This document shows, in pieces, positions 26,547 through 33,806 of a DNA stretch of 33,806 nucleotides (within the stretch, counting starts at the first letter, position 1; each line of letters starts with the position of its first letter). Below the pieces are notes generated by a model. It saw only the letters and a program-made list of their open reading frames with translations. It searched no databases and was not told the DNA's origin. Both the position numbers and the translations under genes were made by a program. The stretch is from Sphingobacteriaceae bacterium (GTDB lineage Bacteria; Bacteroidota; Bacteroidia; Sphingobacteriales; Sphingobacteriaceae), in the NCBI GenBank assembly GCA_947479815.1, contig CANKAT010000031.1, forward strand, positions 1 to 33,806. Direction: 5' to 3'.

Positions 26547-26616
26547 TTTCCCCTTTCAGCTTTCCCCTTTTAGCTTTCCGCTTTTAGCTTTAACCTTTCA
26601 GCTTTAACCTTTCCCT
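26547..26616. repeat. Heptanucleotide repeat, AAAGNNN family, locus 3 (10 units, inverted)
   Basis: Ten contiguous 7-nt units on the + strand: TTTCCCC, TTTCAGC, TTTCCCC, TTTTAGC, TTTCCGC, TTTTAGC, TTTAACC, TTTCAGC, TTTAACC, TTTCCCT. It shares units with locus 2 and, like it, lies between the 3' ends of two convergent genes. Confidence 0.87.
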
Positions 26617-26619
26617 CAA

Positions 26620-27402
26620 CTACCAGCTACCACTAGATCCCCCACCGCCAAAACTTCCGCCACCAAATCCACCGAATCCGCCGCCACCACCAAATCCACC
26701 GCCGCCACCAGAAAATCCGTCGAACCCACCACTATTACCTCTTCCAAGCTGTGAACCCATTAATAGCCACCAAAAAGGACTTGCACTTCCACGACCGCCA
26801 ATTACTTCACTTCCTCCTCCACCTTTTTTGATTGCAAGGAGTATGATAATGATCATGATGATTATAAATCCAATTCCACTTCCGCTTTTCCTCCCTTTTT
26901 TCTTAGGAGCATCGTTTTTATATTCACCTTTTGTGTACGAAATGATTGCATTTGTACCTTGATCTAGGCCTGAAAAGTAGTCGCCAGTTTTGAAATTTGG
27001 AGTGATCTCACGTTCAATAATTCTTTTGGTGATCGCATCAGGTAATGCCCCCTCTACGCCATAGCCCGTTTGAATGGTTACTTTTCTATCGCCAAGTGAG
27101 ACTAGCAATAATACTCCATTATTATTTTTTGCGCCTCCAATTCCCCATGCTTCTGCCAGTCTAACACCATAATCTGCTACATCGTAACCCTCTAGTGATT
27201 TGATCAGTACTACCGCAATTTGTGTGCTTGTTGAATCATTAAAGGCAACTAATTTTTGCTCAAGTTGATTGATCTGGTCTGGTGAAAGAGTTTGGGTGTA
27301 ATCATTCACAAGTCGATTAGGCTTTTCCGGAAAAGTTTGTGCCAGAAGCATTACACTTAGAAATAGAAATACGACTGTAGATATTAGGTGTTTAAATTTC
27401 AT
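26620..27402 (-). CDS. TPM-domain membrane protein with Gly-rich tail (YgcG-like)
   Basis: 260 residues from the start at 27402, chosen because it gives a proper signal peptide (hydrophobic to LLAQTFPEKP); the frame is open to 27471, but that part overlaps the upstream gene. A TPM domain (about 25-150) contains LVNDYTQTLSP, TQIAVVLIKSLEG and NNGVLLLVSLGDRKVTIQTGYG. A transmembrane helix follows (about 172-190) and then a Gly/Ser/Phe-rich low-complexity tail to the end. TPM proteins are found in photosystem repair and in bacterial envelope operons with lemA; biochemical activity in bacteria is unsettled. It is the last gene of the lemA operon. Confidence 0.85.
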   Translation of the reverse strand: MKFKHLISTVVFLFLSVMLLAQTFPEKPNRLVNDYTQTLSPDQINQLEQKLVAFNDSTSTQIAVVLIKSLEGYDVADYGVRLAEAWGIGGAKNNNGVLLLVSLGDRKVTIQTGYGVEGALPDAITKRIIEREITPNFKTGDYFSGLDQGTNAIISYTKGEYKNDAPKKKGRKSGSGIGFIIIMIIIILLAIKKGGGGSEVIGGRGSASPFWWLLMGSQLGRGNSGGFDGFSGGGGGFGGGGGFGGFGGGSFGGGGSSGSW

Positions 27403-27430
27403 TTGAAGCTTTATTGAATTATAAATTTCA

Positions 27431-27865
27431 CTATTTACCATCCATCTGAGTGATCTCATTAGGTAATTCATTCACATCCCCATCAAGGTATGGAAAAAAT
27501 GTTTGGAGCTGTTCACCGGCAATTTTTATACCTGCAATGATTCCGCCAGTCATATTTCCTTCCTTAAAATAGCCTAACATTGCATCCTTGGTACTATCCC
27601 AAAAATCATGTGGAACTAATTTATTGATACCTGCATCACCAATTATCGCGAATTGCTTGTCCTGAGTAGCAATATAAATCAGAACGCCATTCCTTTGAGC
27701 TGTTTTGTCCATTCCAAGTTTTTTGAAATAGGTTGCAGCACGATCCAGAACCGGTTCGCTGCAAGTCTTCTCAACACATATTCGGATCTCTCCTGATGTG
27801 AATCGTTCTGCTGATTCAACAGCCTCACTGATAAGCTGTTGCTCTTTTTCACTAAAAATTGACAT
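27431..27865 (-). CDS. TPM-domain protein, soluble
   Basis: 144 residues without a signal or membrane segment. It holds a second, divergent TPM domain: ESAERFTSGEIRICVE, an RNGVLIYIATQDKQFAIIGDAG strand-turn matching the NNGVLLLVSLGDRKV part of the neighbouring TPM protein, and a C-terminal helix GGIIAGIKIAGEQL. It lies between lemA (70 bases upstream, with a hairpin in the gap) and the membrane TPM gene (28 bases downstream). This lemA-TPM-TPM order is common in Bacteroidota. Function is unknown; it may be a cytosolic partner of the membrane proteins. Confidence 0.82.
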   Translation of the reverse strand: MSIFSEKEQQLISEAVESAERFTSGEIRICVEKTCSEPVLDRAATYFKKLGMDKTAQRNGVLIYIATQDKQFAIIGDAGINKLVPHDFWDSTKDAMLGYFKEGNMTGGIIAGIKIAGEQLQTFFPYLDGDVNELPNEITQMDGK

Positions 27866-27878
27866 GGCTTAAATTTAA

Positions 27879-27903
27879 ATCGCCGGAATCAGATTCCGGC
27901 GAT
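27879..27903 (-). terminator. GC-rich hairpin between lemA and the TPM genes (attenuator-like)
   Basis: ATCGCCGGAATC and its exact complement flank one base, giving an effective 9-bp GC-rich stem with a 7-nt loop. On the - strand it is followed by TTTAAATTT, an imperfect U-tract. It may partly terminate, reducing TPM expression relative to lemA. Confidence 0.6.
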
Positions 27904-27935
27904 CAGTGTTAATGAATAAATAAGGTTAGTTATAC

Positions 27936-28514
27936 TTAAAACTCAACCTTTGGAGCTTTATTTGCACCGGCTTCTGCCTGGAAATATCCTTTGGTTTTAA
28001 ATCCAAACATACCTGCAGTCAGGTTATTTGGGAACGTTCTGATTGAAGAGTTATACTCTTGTGTTACTGTATTGAATTTTTGACGCTCAACAGTAATTCT
28101 GTTTTCAGATCCTTCCAATTGTGCCTGAAGCTCAAGGAAATTCTGATTTGCTTTTAGTTCAGGGTATGCTTCAACAGTTGCCAGTAAGCGTCCTAAAGAT
28201 TGGCTTATAGCCCCTTGAGCTGCCTGAAATTGCGCGATTGATTCTGGAGTAAGTTTGGTCGGATCTACATTAACTGAAGTAGCTTTGGCACGTGCCTCGA
28301 TAACTTGAGTTAAAGTTTCTTTCTCAAAATTCGCAGCTCCTTTTACAGAGTTTACTAGATTTGGAATAAGATCCGCCCTGCGTTGGTACACATTCTCTAC
28401 CTGAGCCCATTGTGAAGTTACCTGCTCATCCAATTTAACCATACTGTTATATCCGCAAGAGCTTAATGAAAGCACTGCGAAGAATCCAATGATATTCAAT
28501 ACTATTTTTTTCAT
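27936..28514 (-). CDS. lemA: LemA family lipoprotein
   Basis: 192 residues. The N-terminal signal ends in SLSSC (Cys20), so the protein is probably lipid-anchored rather than held by the usual LemA transmembrane helix. The LemA four-helix region shows the family's typical sequence: QWAQVENVYQRRADLIPNLV, TLTQVIEARAKATS, AYPELKANQNFLELQAQLEG and ENRITVERQKFN. The biochemical role of LemA is not established. It is first in a three-gene operon with two TPM-domain genes, and diverges from the FAD protein gene at 28609 across 94 bases. Confidence 0.93.
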   Translation of the reverse strand: MKKIVLNIIGFFAVLSLSSCGYNSMVKLDEQVTSQWAQVENVYQRRADLIPNLVNSVKGAANFEKETLTQVIEARAKATSVNVDPTKLTPESIAQFQAAQGAISQSLGRLLATVEAYPELKANQNFLELQAQLEGSENRITVERQKFNTVTQEYNSSIRTFPNNLTAGMFGFKTKGYFQAEAGANKAPKVEF

Positions 28515-28568
28515 AATTAATTAAGTTTTCTATAGACTATAAATTTACACTATAGGAATCAATTTTCA

Positions 28569-28576
28569 TACCTTTG
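28569..28576 (+). promoter_or_regulatory. Candidate -7 box for the FAD protein gene
   Basis: TACCTTTG is an exact TAnnTTTG match 32 bases before the ATG at 28609. TTTA at 28544-28547, 21 bases upstream, is a weak -33 box. Confidence 0.4.
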
Positions 28577-28608
28577 TTACATATCCAGGATAATACCCGG
28601 CAAAAAAT

Positions 28609-30156
28609 ATGATCAAAGAAATTGAACTGGTCCTCCTCCCGGAACATTCTGATGATGAGAATTTCATCAGAGACTCAGCATGTAAGTTATTAAATATCAG
28701 CCTTGAACGCGTAAAAAACGTGCAAATTCTTAAGCGTTCAATCGATGCACGTAGCCGAAAAGTAGTATTCAGAATAAGGTTAAATGTTTTTATTGATGAA
28801 GTTTTTGAACCTGAAATAATTACAGAATCTTATCAAAATGTCAGCGACAAAAAGCCGGTTTTAATAATCGGGGCTGGTCCTGCCGGTTTATTTGCTGCTT
28901 TAAGATGTATTGAAATTGGACTTAAACCTATTATTATAGAGCGGGGAAAGGATGTCAAGCAACGTAGGAGAGACCTTGCTTTAATTAATAAAGAAGGTAT
29001 CATTGATCCCGATTCAAATTATTGCTTTGGCGAAGGCGGTGCAGGCACTTATTCGGATGGGAAATTATATACTCGGTCCAATAAACGTGGCGACATTCAA
29101 TATGTATTAAAAACATTTGTATCCCATGGTGCTACAACAGATATATTAATTGATGCAAGACCTCATATCGGTACTAATAAGCTTCCTAATATCATTGTAT
29201 CAATTCGTGATAGAATTCTAAATGACGGCGGCGAAATTCATTTTGATTGTCGTGTGACAGATTTGATAATTTCTGGAAATACGCTAAAAGGAGTTCTAGT
29301 TGGCGATAAAAAGTTTGAGGCTGAAAGTGTTATACTTGCAACCGGACATTCAGCTCGCGACATATATTTTTTGTTAGAGAAACACAATATATTAATTGAG
29401 GCTAAACCTTTTGCCCTTGGCGTAAGGATCGAACATCCTCAAGAAATCATCGACCAAGCTCAGTATCATTGCAGCGATCGGGGGCCTTATTTACCTCCTT
29501 CTTATTATAGTTTAGTAGAACAGGTTGATAATAGAGGGGTATTTTCTTTTTGCATGTGCCCCGGAGGGATTATTGCGCCATGTTCTACTGATCAGAACGA
29601 AATTGTGGTCAACGGTTGGTCACCATCTAAACGGAATAATCCGTTTGCCAACTCAGGAACAGTAGTTCAGATCAATATGGAGGATGTTCCTGGGAGCATT
29701 GAGGATCCGTTTAAAATGCTGAAGTTTCAGGCCGAGATCGAACAGCTTGCATTCAATGCAGGAGGTGGTCAATTGGTCGCGCCAGCTCAGCGTATGGTTG
29801 ACTTTGTGAATAACAGGTTATCTACAGATCTGCCAAGAAATTCTTATATTCCCGGAACAAGGTCTGCTGATTTGGCATCCGTATTGCCTGAATTTATCCG
29901 CAAAAGATTACAGAAGGCATTGCCGGTATTTGGTAAAAAAATGAATGGCTATTATACAAATGAAGCCATTTTGGTTGGTGTGGAATCTAGAACATCTTCA
30001 CCATTACGAATTCCGAGAGATAAAGAAACCTTGCAACATCCTCAGCTTTTGGGGCTATTTCCATGTGGAGAAGGGGCAGGTTATGCAGGCGGCATAGTTT
30101 CTGCTGCAATTGATGGGATGAACTGCGCGGATGCTGCTTTCAAAAAACTGAATTAA
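28609..30156 (+). CDS. NAD(P)/FAD-dependent oxidoreductase (COG2509-type)
   Basis: 515 residues. A short N-terminal alpha/beta domain (about 1-75) precedes the FAD site, GAGPAGLFAALR (88-99). Other flavoprotein motifs are CFGEGGAGTYSDGKLYTR, which resembles the family's active-site loop, and near the C-terminus LFPCGEGAGYAGGIVSAAIDG, which closes the FAD site. This architecture belongs to a widespread uncharacterised dehydrogenase family, distantly related to geranylgeranyl reductases and succinate-dehydrogenase-like flavoproteins. The substrate is unknown. It starts from its own candidate promoter and is followed 22 bases later by a small CoA-binding protein, probably on the same transcript. 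Confidence 0.85.
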   Translation: MIKEIELVLLPEHSDDENFIRDSACKLLNISLERVKNVQILKRSIDARSRKVVFRIRLNVFIDEVFEPEIITESYQNVSDKKPVLIIGAGPAGLFAALRCIEIGLKPIIIERGKDVKQRRRDLALINKEGIIDPDSNYCFGEGGAGTYSDGKLYTRSNKRGDIQYVLKTFVSHGATTDILIDARPHIGTNKLPNIIVSIRDRILNDGGEIHFDCRVTDLIISGNTLKGVLVGDKKFEAESVILATGHSARDIYFLLEKHNILIEAKPFALGVRIEHPQEIIDQAQYHCSDRGPYLPPSYYSLVEQVDNRGVFSFCMCPGGIIAPCSTDQNEIVVNGWSPSKRNNPFANSGTVVQINMEDVPGSIEDPFKMLKFQAEIEQLAFNAGGGQLVAPAQRMVDFVNNRLSTDLPRNSYIPGTRSADLASVLPEFIRKRLQKALPVFGKKMNGYYTNEAILVGVESRTSSPLRIPRDKETLQHPQLLGLFPCGEGAGYAGGIVSAAIDGMNCADAAFKKLN

Positions 30157-30178
30157 TAATGACCTAAAATAAAAAGAT

Positions 30179-30538
30179 ATGAAGAAGACACTCATTTTAG
30201 GAGCAAGTACCAATCCGTCACGCTATTCCAACCTTGCGGCACATCGTTTGGTTGAGCAGGGTCATGTGATCGTGAATGTAGGAATGAAGCCGGGAGAGGT
30301 TGCAGGTGTACCAATTGAAATGCCCGAAACCATTCATCAGGATCTGGATACAATTACGCTATATCTGGGGCCGGATAATCAGATTTCTTATTATGACTAC
30401 ATCCTGAAATCTAAGCCAAAGAGAATTATATTTAATCCCGGCACCGAAAACCCCGAGCTTGAAGAATTGGCAAAAGTGCAGGGGATAGAATGTACAGAGG
30501 CTTGCACATTGGTTTTACTTTCAACGGGTCAATATTAG
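30179..30538 (+). CDS. CoA-binding domain protein (YccU-like)
   Basis: 119 residues forming a single Rossmann-like CoA-binding domain of the PF13380 family. The N-terminal LGASTNPSRYSNLAAHRL is the nucleotide-binding turn, followed by GHVIVNVGMKPGEVAGVPI and, near the C-terminus, IIFNPGTENPELEELAKVQG. Members bind CoA or acyl-CoA and may regulate metabolic enzymes, but no catalytic role is established. It is just downstream of the FAD oxidoreductase gene. The 278-base gap that follows contains no ORF, terminator or promoter I can support. Confidence 0.87.
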   Translation: MKKTLILGASTNPSRYSNLAAHRLVEQGHVIVNVGMKPGEVAGVPIEMPETIHQDLDTITLYLGPDNQISYYDYILKSKPKRIIFNPGTENPELEELAKVQGIECTEACTLVLLSTGQY

Positions 30539-30816
30539 ATATGTTGAACTAGTGTTTGAGCTGTAAAAAATCTGATCAATAAAATTTAGTGTTTTTTGGA
30601 ATTAGTGATTATTTTCCATGATTAGATTAATTAGTTCTGTGCTCTAATGCGCAAAATTGAAGATAACAATCAATGGTAGGTTAAAATAAATTGCAATTAG
30701 CGAATTGGGTTTGTGGTATAAATGAAAACTTCTCTGTTTTGTAGGATTAAAAATTATAGCATAAACCGTTCAAAAGGTTCGCAGCTAGAAAGAATATGCA
30801 AAAATCTATAGTTATC

Positions 30817-31515
30817 TTACCATCCACCTTTTGAAATTGAATCTACTTTAGTAAGAATCAGATCTGCAATGTTCTTCATTCCCACATCTCCAGGATGATT
30901 AGCGACACCCTGATCAGTAACTTTATATTTTAAGCCATCTGCGCCAATTACCTCTTCTCCAATGAATGATTTGTTAATCTGTGTATCCAATTGCTGTAAT
31001 TTAATAAAAGGTATCTTCCTTAACTGAGATTCAGCAATCAATACCTTATTAACAGGGTCATTCTGCCAAAAAGTACCAGCGATTACAATTTTTGCATTAG
31101 GAGCCTTTTCTTTTATGTATGATATAAATTTTGTGAATGACTTATCAAAATCGGTTGTTTGCAAAACGTTTTCACCTAATTTAATGATTATCAGGTCAGG
31201 AGTTTGCACAAAATACTTTTCTAGGTTCTTCAAATCAAATACTGTATGAGACATTTCAAAGTCGCTTATATTTACAGGAGTCATTTGGGCTTTTAATGCT
31301 GTGCCAATGATGTGCGAGAAATCTTTACTTTGAACACTGGCAGCCATGCCCCAATTCCCATACCAACCAACTTGAGGTCCAGGTGGATGTTTTGTTATGC
31401 TATTGCCGAGTATAAGAATATTCTTAAATTGAATGGGAACAACTTTAATGTCCTCTTTTACTTGACATGAGGTAAGTAAAATACTTAAAATAAAAGCTAT
31501 CGATATTTTTTTCAT
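30817..31515 (-). CDS. SGNH-hydrolase-like lipoprotein, probably lacking the usual Asp
   Basis: 232 residues with a lipoprotein signal (LLTSC, Cys17). The SGNH/GDSL fold motifs are ILILGNSIT (nucleophile Ser39 in a GNS variant of GDS), LGEN (Asn116) and a C-terminal NHPGDVGM (His207). In classical members an Asp lies three residues before the His; here that position is Val204, so it may use a Ser-His dyad, take Asp from elsewhere, or be inactive. Such envelope-anchored members in Bacteroidota often deacetylate glycans. No polysaccharide-utilisation genes surround it, so substrate is unknown. It is monocistronic. Confidence 0.75.
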   Translation of the reverse strand: MKKISIAFILSILLTSCQVKEDIKVVPIQFKNILILGNSITKHPPGPQVGWYGNWGMAASVQSKDFSHIIGTALKAQMTPVNISDFEMSHTVFDLKNLEKYFVQTPDLIIIKLGENVLQTTDFDKSFTKFISYIKEKAPNAKIVIAGTFWQNDPVNKVLIAESQLRKIPFIKLQQLDTQINKSFIGEEVIGADGLKYKVTDQGVANHPGDVGMKNIADLILTKVDSISKGGW

Positions 31516-31572
31516 ACTACTAAATTGCGAAATTTTGTCTGCACTAATCAGCCCAATTCGACAAATACCGCT

Positions 31573-32940
31573 TTAATTAATTTTCTGATTCACAATTCTC
31601 AACTCTTTTGGAAAGTAATTATTCAGTCGCTTATCCAGAATCTTGGCCCAGCCTAGGGGTTGATCTTTATAACACATCAAAGCCCAGCCTCGGTGATCTG
31701 ATTCCAGTCGCAGCTCTTCTCTTTTTAAAAAGGATATCGATTGGTCATGGCCTAGGTTGATCCGGTGAACATTAGGGTTATTCAAGAGGCTTACTGCCAG
31801 CTCATGATTTGGAACCAGGTCTTGCCCCATTACCTTACCTATTCTAATGCCTGATTTTTTGAGATAAAGCCTGGATTGCAAATAGGATAAGTCTGCTTCA
31901 AGACTGGCAGGAATAGCAAAAAACTCCTCTTGCAGATTTATTAATCTGATCTCGGGAGAATCGATCAGCCATCTTTTAATAATTTCTTTGTTCTTTACAT
32001 TGACTGTATTTTCTCTGGCTCTCCTAATCTGCGGGAATGCACTTATTGATTTTTTTCTGAAAGCAGCAATAAAAAATCCTTCTCCTTTTACTTTATGAGG
32101 ATAGAATCGGTATCCATAACATTGATGATCATCAGATTGTGTTTCCACGATTCCCCATTCAGTTTCTAGTGGTATTCTGATGCTTTCCAGTTCGAAAGTT
32201 TCAACAAGCCAGTCCGATATTTCTTCATTTTCTTGTTTAGAATAGGAGCAGGTAGAATAAATGAGCGTCCCGTTTTGTTTTAATGATTCAATCACGTCGG
32301 CAAGTATGCGCTGTTGCCTTTGGCTGCAAAGTTGAACTGCACTTTCCGACCATTCATTAATTGCTGCAGGATCTTTTCTGAACATGCCTGAGCCAGAACA
32401 GGGTGCGTCAACTATTATTACATCGAAATAACCTTCGAGTCTTTTAAAGTCTTTCGGGTCATTATTGCTGACAAATGTATTCTCTGGCCCCCATTTGTTC
32501 AGATTATCGCAAAGTACAGGCACCCTAGTTTTGATGATCTCATTGGCCAGTAATAAGCTTTCTTTAGTTAATAATGAGCTAATTAAAGTACTTTTTCCAC
32601 CCGGTGCGGCACACAGATCAAGAACTTTTAAGTTTTCTGATAGGTCAACAGTATTTTTTAGAACATGCTCCAGAAACATCGACGAAGCCTCTTGCACATA
32701 ATAACAGCCTGCATGAAATAAAGGGTCTGCTGTGAATGAAGGACGTTCAGTAAGATATCTGCCATTGATACACCAAGGAATTGGCTCAGAATTTGCAAAA
32801 GATTGAGAAGGCTTGAACGGATTTAGTCTTATAGAGGTCAGCTGTTCTCCAGTCGTATGTATTGCAATAAATTCTTCATCTTCAATAGAATAGTTTTCTT
32901 TTAAAGATCGAACTAGTGCAGGAGGCAGTTTACTTGTCAT
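31573..32940 (-). CDS. RsmB/RsmF-type rRNA (cytosine-C5) methyltransferase
   Basis: 455 residues from the start at 32940; the frame is open to 32985, but MTSKLPPALVRSL is the typical start. The class I methyltransferase core has SAM motif I LDLCAAPGGK (107-116), motif IV DAPCSGSG with Cys181, and motif VI STCSYS with catalytic Cys231, the two-Cys arrangement of m5C RNA methyltransferases. A C-terminal extension of about 170 residues resembles the RNA-binding part of RsmF/NOP2 relatives. It most likely methylates 16S rRNA. The gene is monocistronic, with a promoter that overlaps the start of the heptamer array at 32971. Confidence 0.9.
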   Translation of the reverse strand: MTSKLPPALVRSLKENYSIEDEEFIAIHTTGEQLTSIRLNPFKPSQSFANSEPIPWCINGRYLTERPSFTADPLFHAGCYYVQEASSMFLEHVLKNTVDLSENLKVLDLCAAPGGKSTLISSLLTKESLLLANEIIKTRVPVLCDNLNKWGPENTFVSNNDPKDFKRLEGYFDVIIVDAPCSGSGMFRKDPAAINEWSESAVQLCSQRQQRILADVIESLKQNGTLIYSTCSYSKQENEEISDWLVETFELESIRIPLETEWGIVETQSDDHQCYGYRFYPHKVKGEGFFIAAFRKKSISAFPQIRRARENTVNVKNKEIIKRWLIDSPEIRLINLQEEFFAIPASLEADLSYLQSRLYLKKSGIRIGKVMGQDLVPNHELAVSLLNNPNVHRINLGHDQSISFLKREELRLESDHRGWALMCYKDQPLGWAKILDKRLNNYFPKELRIVNQKIN

Positions 32941-32948
32941 AATTAATT

Positions 32949-32978
32949 CAAAAATACAGGAATACTTGATAAGACAAA
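32949..32978 (-). promoter_or_regulatory. Promoter for the rRNA methyltransferase, -33 box inside the heptamer array
   Basis: On the - strand, TTTG (32975-32978) and TATTTTTG (32949-32956) lie 18 bases apart, a full match to both Bacteroidota promoter boxes. Transcription would start very near the ATG at 32940, so the mRNA would have an extremely short leader. The TTTG is part of the first heptamer units. Confidence 0.5.
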
Positions 32979-33469
32979 GAAGCAAGAGTCAAGATGCAAG
33001 AACCAAGATCAAAGAACAAAGACAAAGGATCAAAGAACAAGGACTGCATACTGCTCATTTGAGATTTACTCCCTTTTTCTGACAACTGAGAACTGACAAC
33101 AGATAACAGACAACTGAAAATGGAACCAAGAACCAAGAACCAAGATCAAAGAACAAGGATCAAGGACTGCATACTGCTCATTTGAGATTTACTCCCTTTT
33201 TCTGACAACTGACAACTGATAACAGACAACAGATAACTGAAAATGGAACCAAGAACCAAGACAAAGGATCAAAGAACAAGGACTGCATACTGCTCATTTG
33301 AGATTTACTCCCTTTTCTGATAACAGACAACTGATAACAGATAACAGACAACTGAAAATGGAACCAAGAATCAAGAGTCAAGAACCAAGATCAAAGAACA
33401 AGTACTGCATACTGCTCATTTGAGATTTCCTGCTTTTTCTGACAACAGACAACTGACAACATCTTTTTT

Positions 33470-33504
33470 AGTATTGAGTATAGCGTATTGAGTATTGAGA
33501 TAAT
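33470..33504. repeat. Heptanucleotide repeat, AGTATTG family (inside the composite array)
   Basis: Contiguous units AGTATTG, AGTATAG, CGTATTG, AGTATTG, then a decaying AGATAAT. Period 7 but unrelated in sequence to the flanking families. Confidence 0.75.
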
Positions 33505-33526
33505 TTAGCTTCATTTCATAGCAGCA

Positions 33527-33568
33527 CCTCCTACCTCAGACCTCTTGCCTCCTACCTCAGACAGCAGA
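33527..33568. repeat. Heptanucleotide repeat, CCTCNNN family (inside the composite array)
   Basis: Units CCTCCTA, CCTCAGA, CCTCTTG, CCTCCTA, CCTCAGA, followed without a break in register by CAGCAGA and the next GACAACT-type block. Five units keep CCTC fixed and vary the last three bases. Confidence 0.78.
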
Positions 33569-33806
33569 CAACTGAAAATGGAACCAAGAACCAAGAACCA
33601 AGACAAAGGATCAAAGACAAAGGACAATTCAGTGCTCATTTGAGATTTACTCCCTTTTTCTGACAACTGACAACAGACAACAGATAACTGAAAATGGAAC
33701 CAAGAATCAAGAGTCAAGAACCAAGATCAAAGAACAAGGACTGCATACTGCTCATTTGAGATTTCCTGCTTTTTCTGACAACAGATAACAGATAACAGAC
33801 AACAGA

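Larger units (their letters stand above)
32971..33806. repeat. Composite array of degenerate heptanucleotide repeats, six higher-order units
   Basis: This 0.84 kb noncoding stretch runs to the window end. Each higher-order unit is: heptamers of the AAGAACC type (AAGATCA, AAGAACA, AGGATCA variants), a conserved linker containing CTGCTCATTTGAGATTT (absent of period 7), then heptamers of the GACAACT type (GATAACA, GACAACA variants), ending ACTGAAAATGG. The linker anchor starts at 33043, 33166, 33282, 33404, 33624 and 33740. Spacings are 123, 116, 122, 220 and 116; 123 and 116 differ by exactly one heptamer, and 122 reflects one T less in a T-run. The 220 spacing includes an insertion of two more heptamer families. 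Short open frames on the - strand are by-products of the repeat. Confidence 0.88.

Noticed and set aside
26620-26800. Gly-rich coding stretch as a tandem DNA repeat
   Set aside because: It is the low-complexity tail of the TPM protein, with irregular units, and such tails are usual in this family.
32948-33717. Three short - strand ORFs (62-68 residues) with LSVVSCQLS-like repeats
   Set aside because: They are translations of the heptamer array; 7-nt units read in triplets give seven-residue repeats. The frames break with array length, and no ribosome or promoter signal belongs to them.
32971-33806. CRISPR array
   Set aside because: The conserved part is flanked by low-complexity heptamers instead of unique spacers, unit spacing (116-123) is too long, and no cas gene is seen.

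Overview
The window is AT-rich chromosomal DNA of a member of the Bacteroidota, most likely a pigmented free-living sphingobacterium or cytophagian. The evidence is: several short Bacteroidota-type lipoprotein signals (Cys near residue 17-20), TAnnTTTG -7 boxes instead of Shine-Dalgarno/sigma70 patterns, a flexixanthin/myxol-like carotenoid gene set, and a LemA-TPM operon. All genes look intact except the first, which is cut by the window edge. No rRNA, tRNA, insertion sequence, phage or CRISPR array was seen.

Layout. 1-4087: a glycerate-node cluster (sugar-isomerase-like TIM barrel, hydroxypyruvate-reductase-like dehydrogenase, two tandem RidA-family lipoproteins, glycerate 2-kinase), interrupted by a strong intrinsic terminator between the two RidA genes. 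4143-5555: PBP4-type D-Ala-D-Ala carboxypeptidase. 5641-11121: carotenoid cluster (CrtI/CrtD-type desaturase, acyltransferase, glycosyltransferase, CruF-like hydratase, ispH, crtW), followed by ferrochelatase and, convergent to it, Kdo transferase. 13667-18098: four nucleotide-sugar enzymes (ugd, UDP-glucuronate decarboxylase, galE, rfbB); the first three are translationally coupled. 18210-22051: MacB-like permease, A-type Fe-S carrier, a small membrane-anchored protein and a B12-dependent mutase catalytic subunit without a B12 domain. 22052-22752 is a 0.7 kb AT-rich gap upstream of dnaA with DnaA-box-like sites. 24360-30538: PQQ dehydrogenase with an inserted cytochrome c domain, lemA and two TPM genes, a large FAD protein and a CoA-binding protein. 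30817-32940: SGNH-hydrolase-like lipoprotein and an RsmB/RsmF-type rRNA methyltransferase. 32941-33806 is noncoding and filled with repeats.

The most unusual content is a set of degenerate heptanucleotide repeats. Three intergenic loci (607-676, 18114-18204, 26547-26616) carry one family with a fixed tetramer and a variable trimer (AAAG+NNN). The right end (32971-33806) carries at least four further families, all also with period 7, arranged in a higher-order unit of 116 or 123 bp repeated six times around a conserved linker. Different sequence, same 7-nt period and mostly fixed-plus-variable design: this is not explained by any gene or by a mobile element I recognise, and it is the best candidate here for something undescribed.
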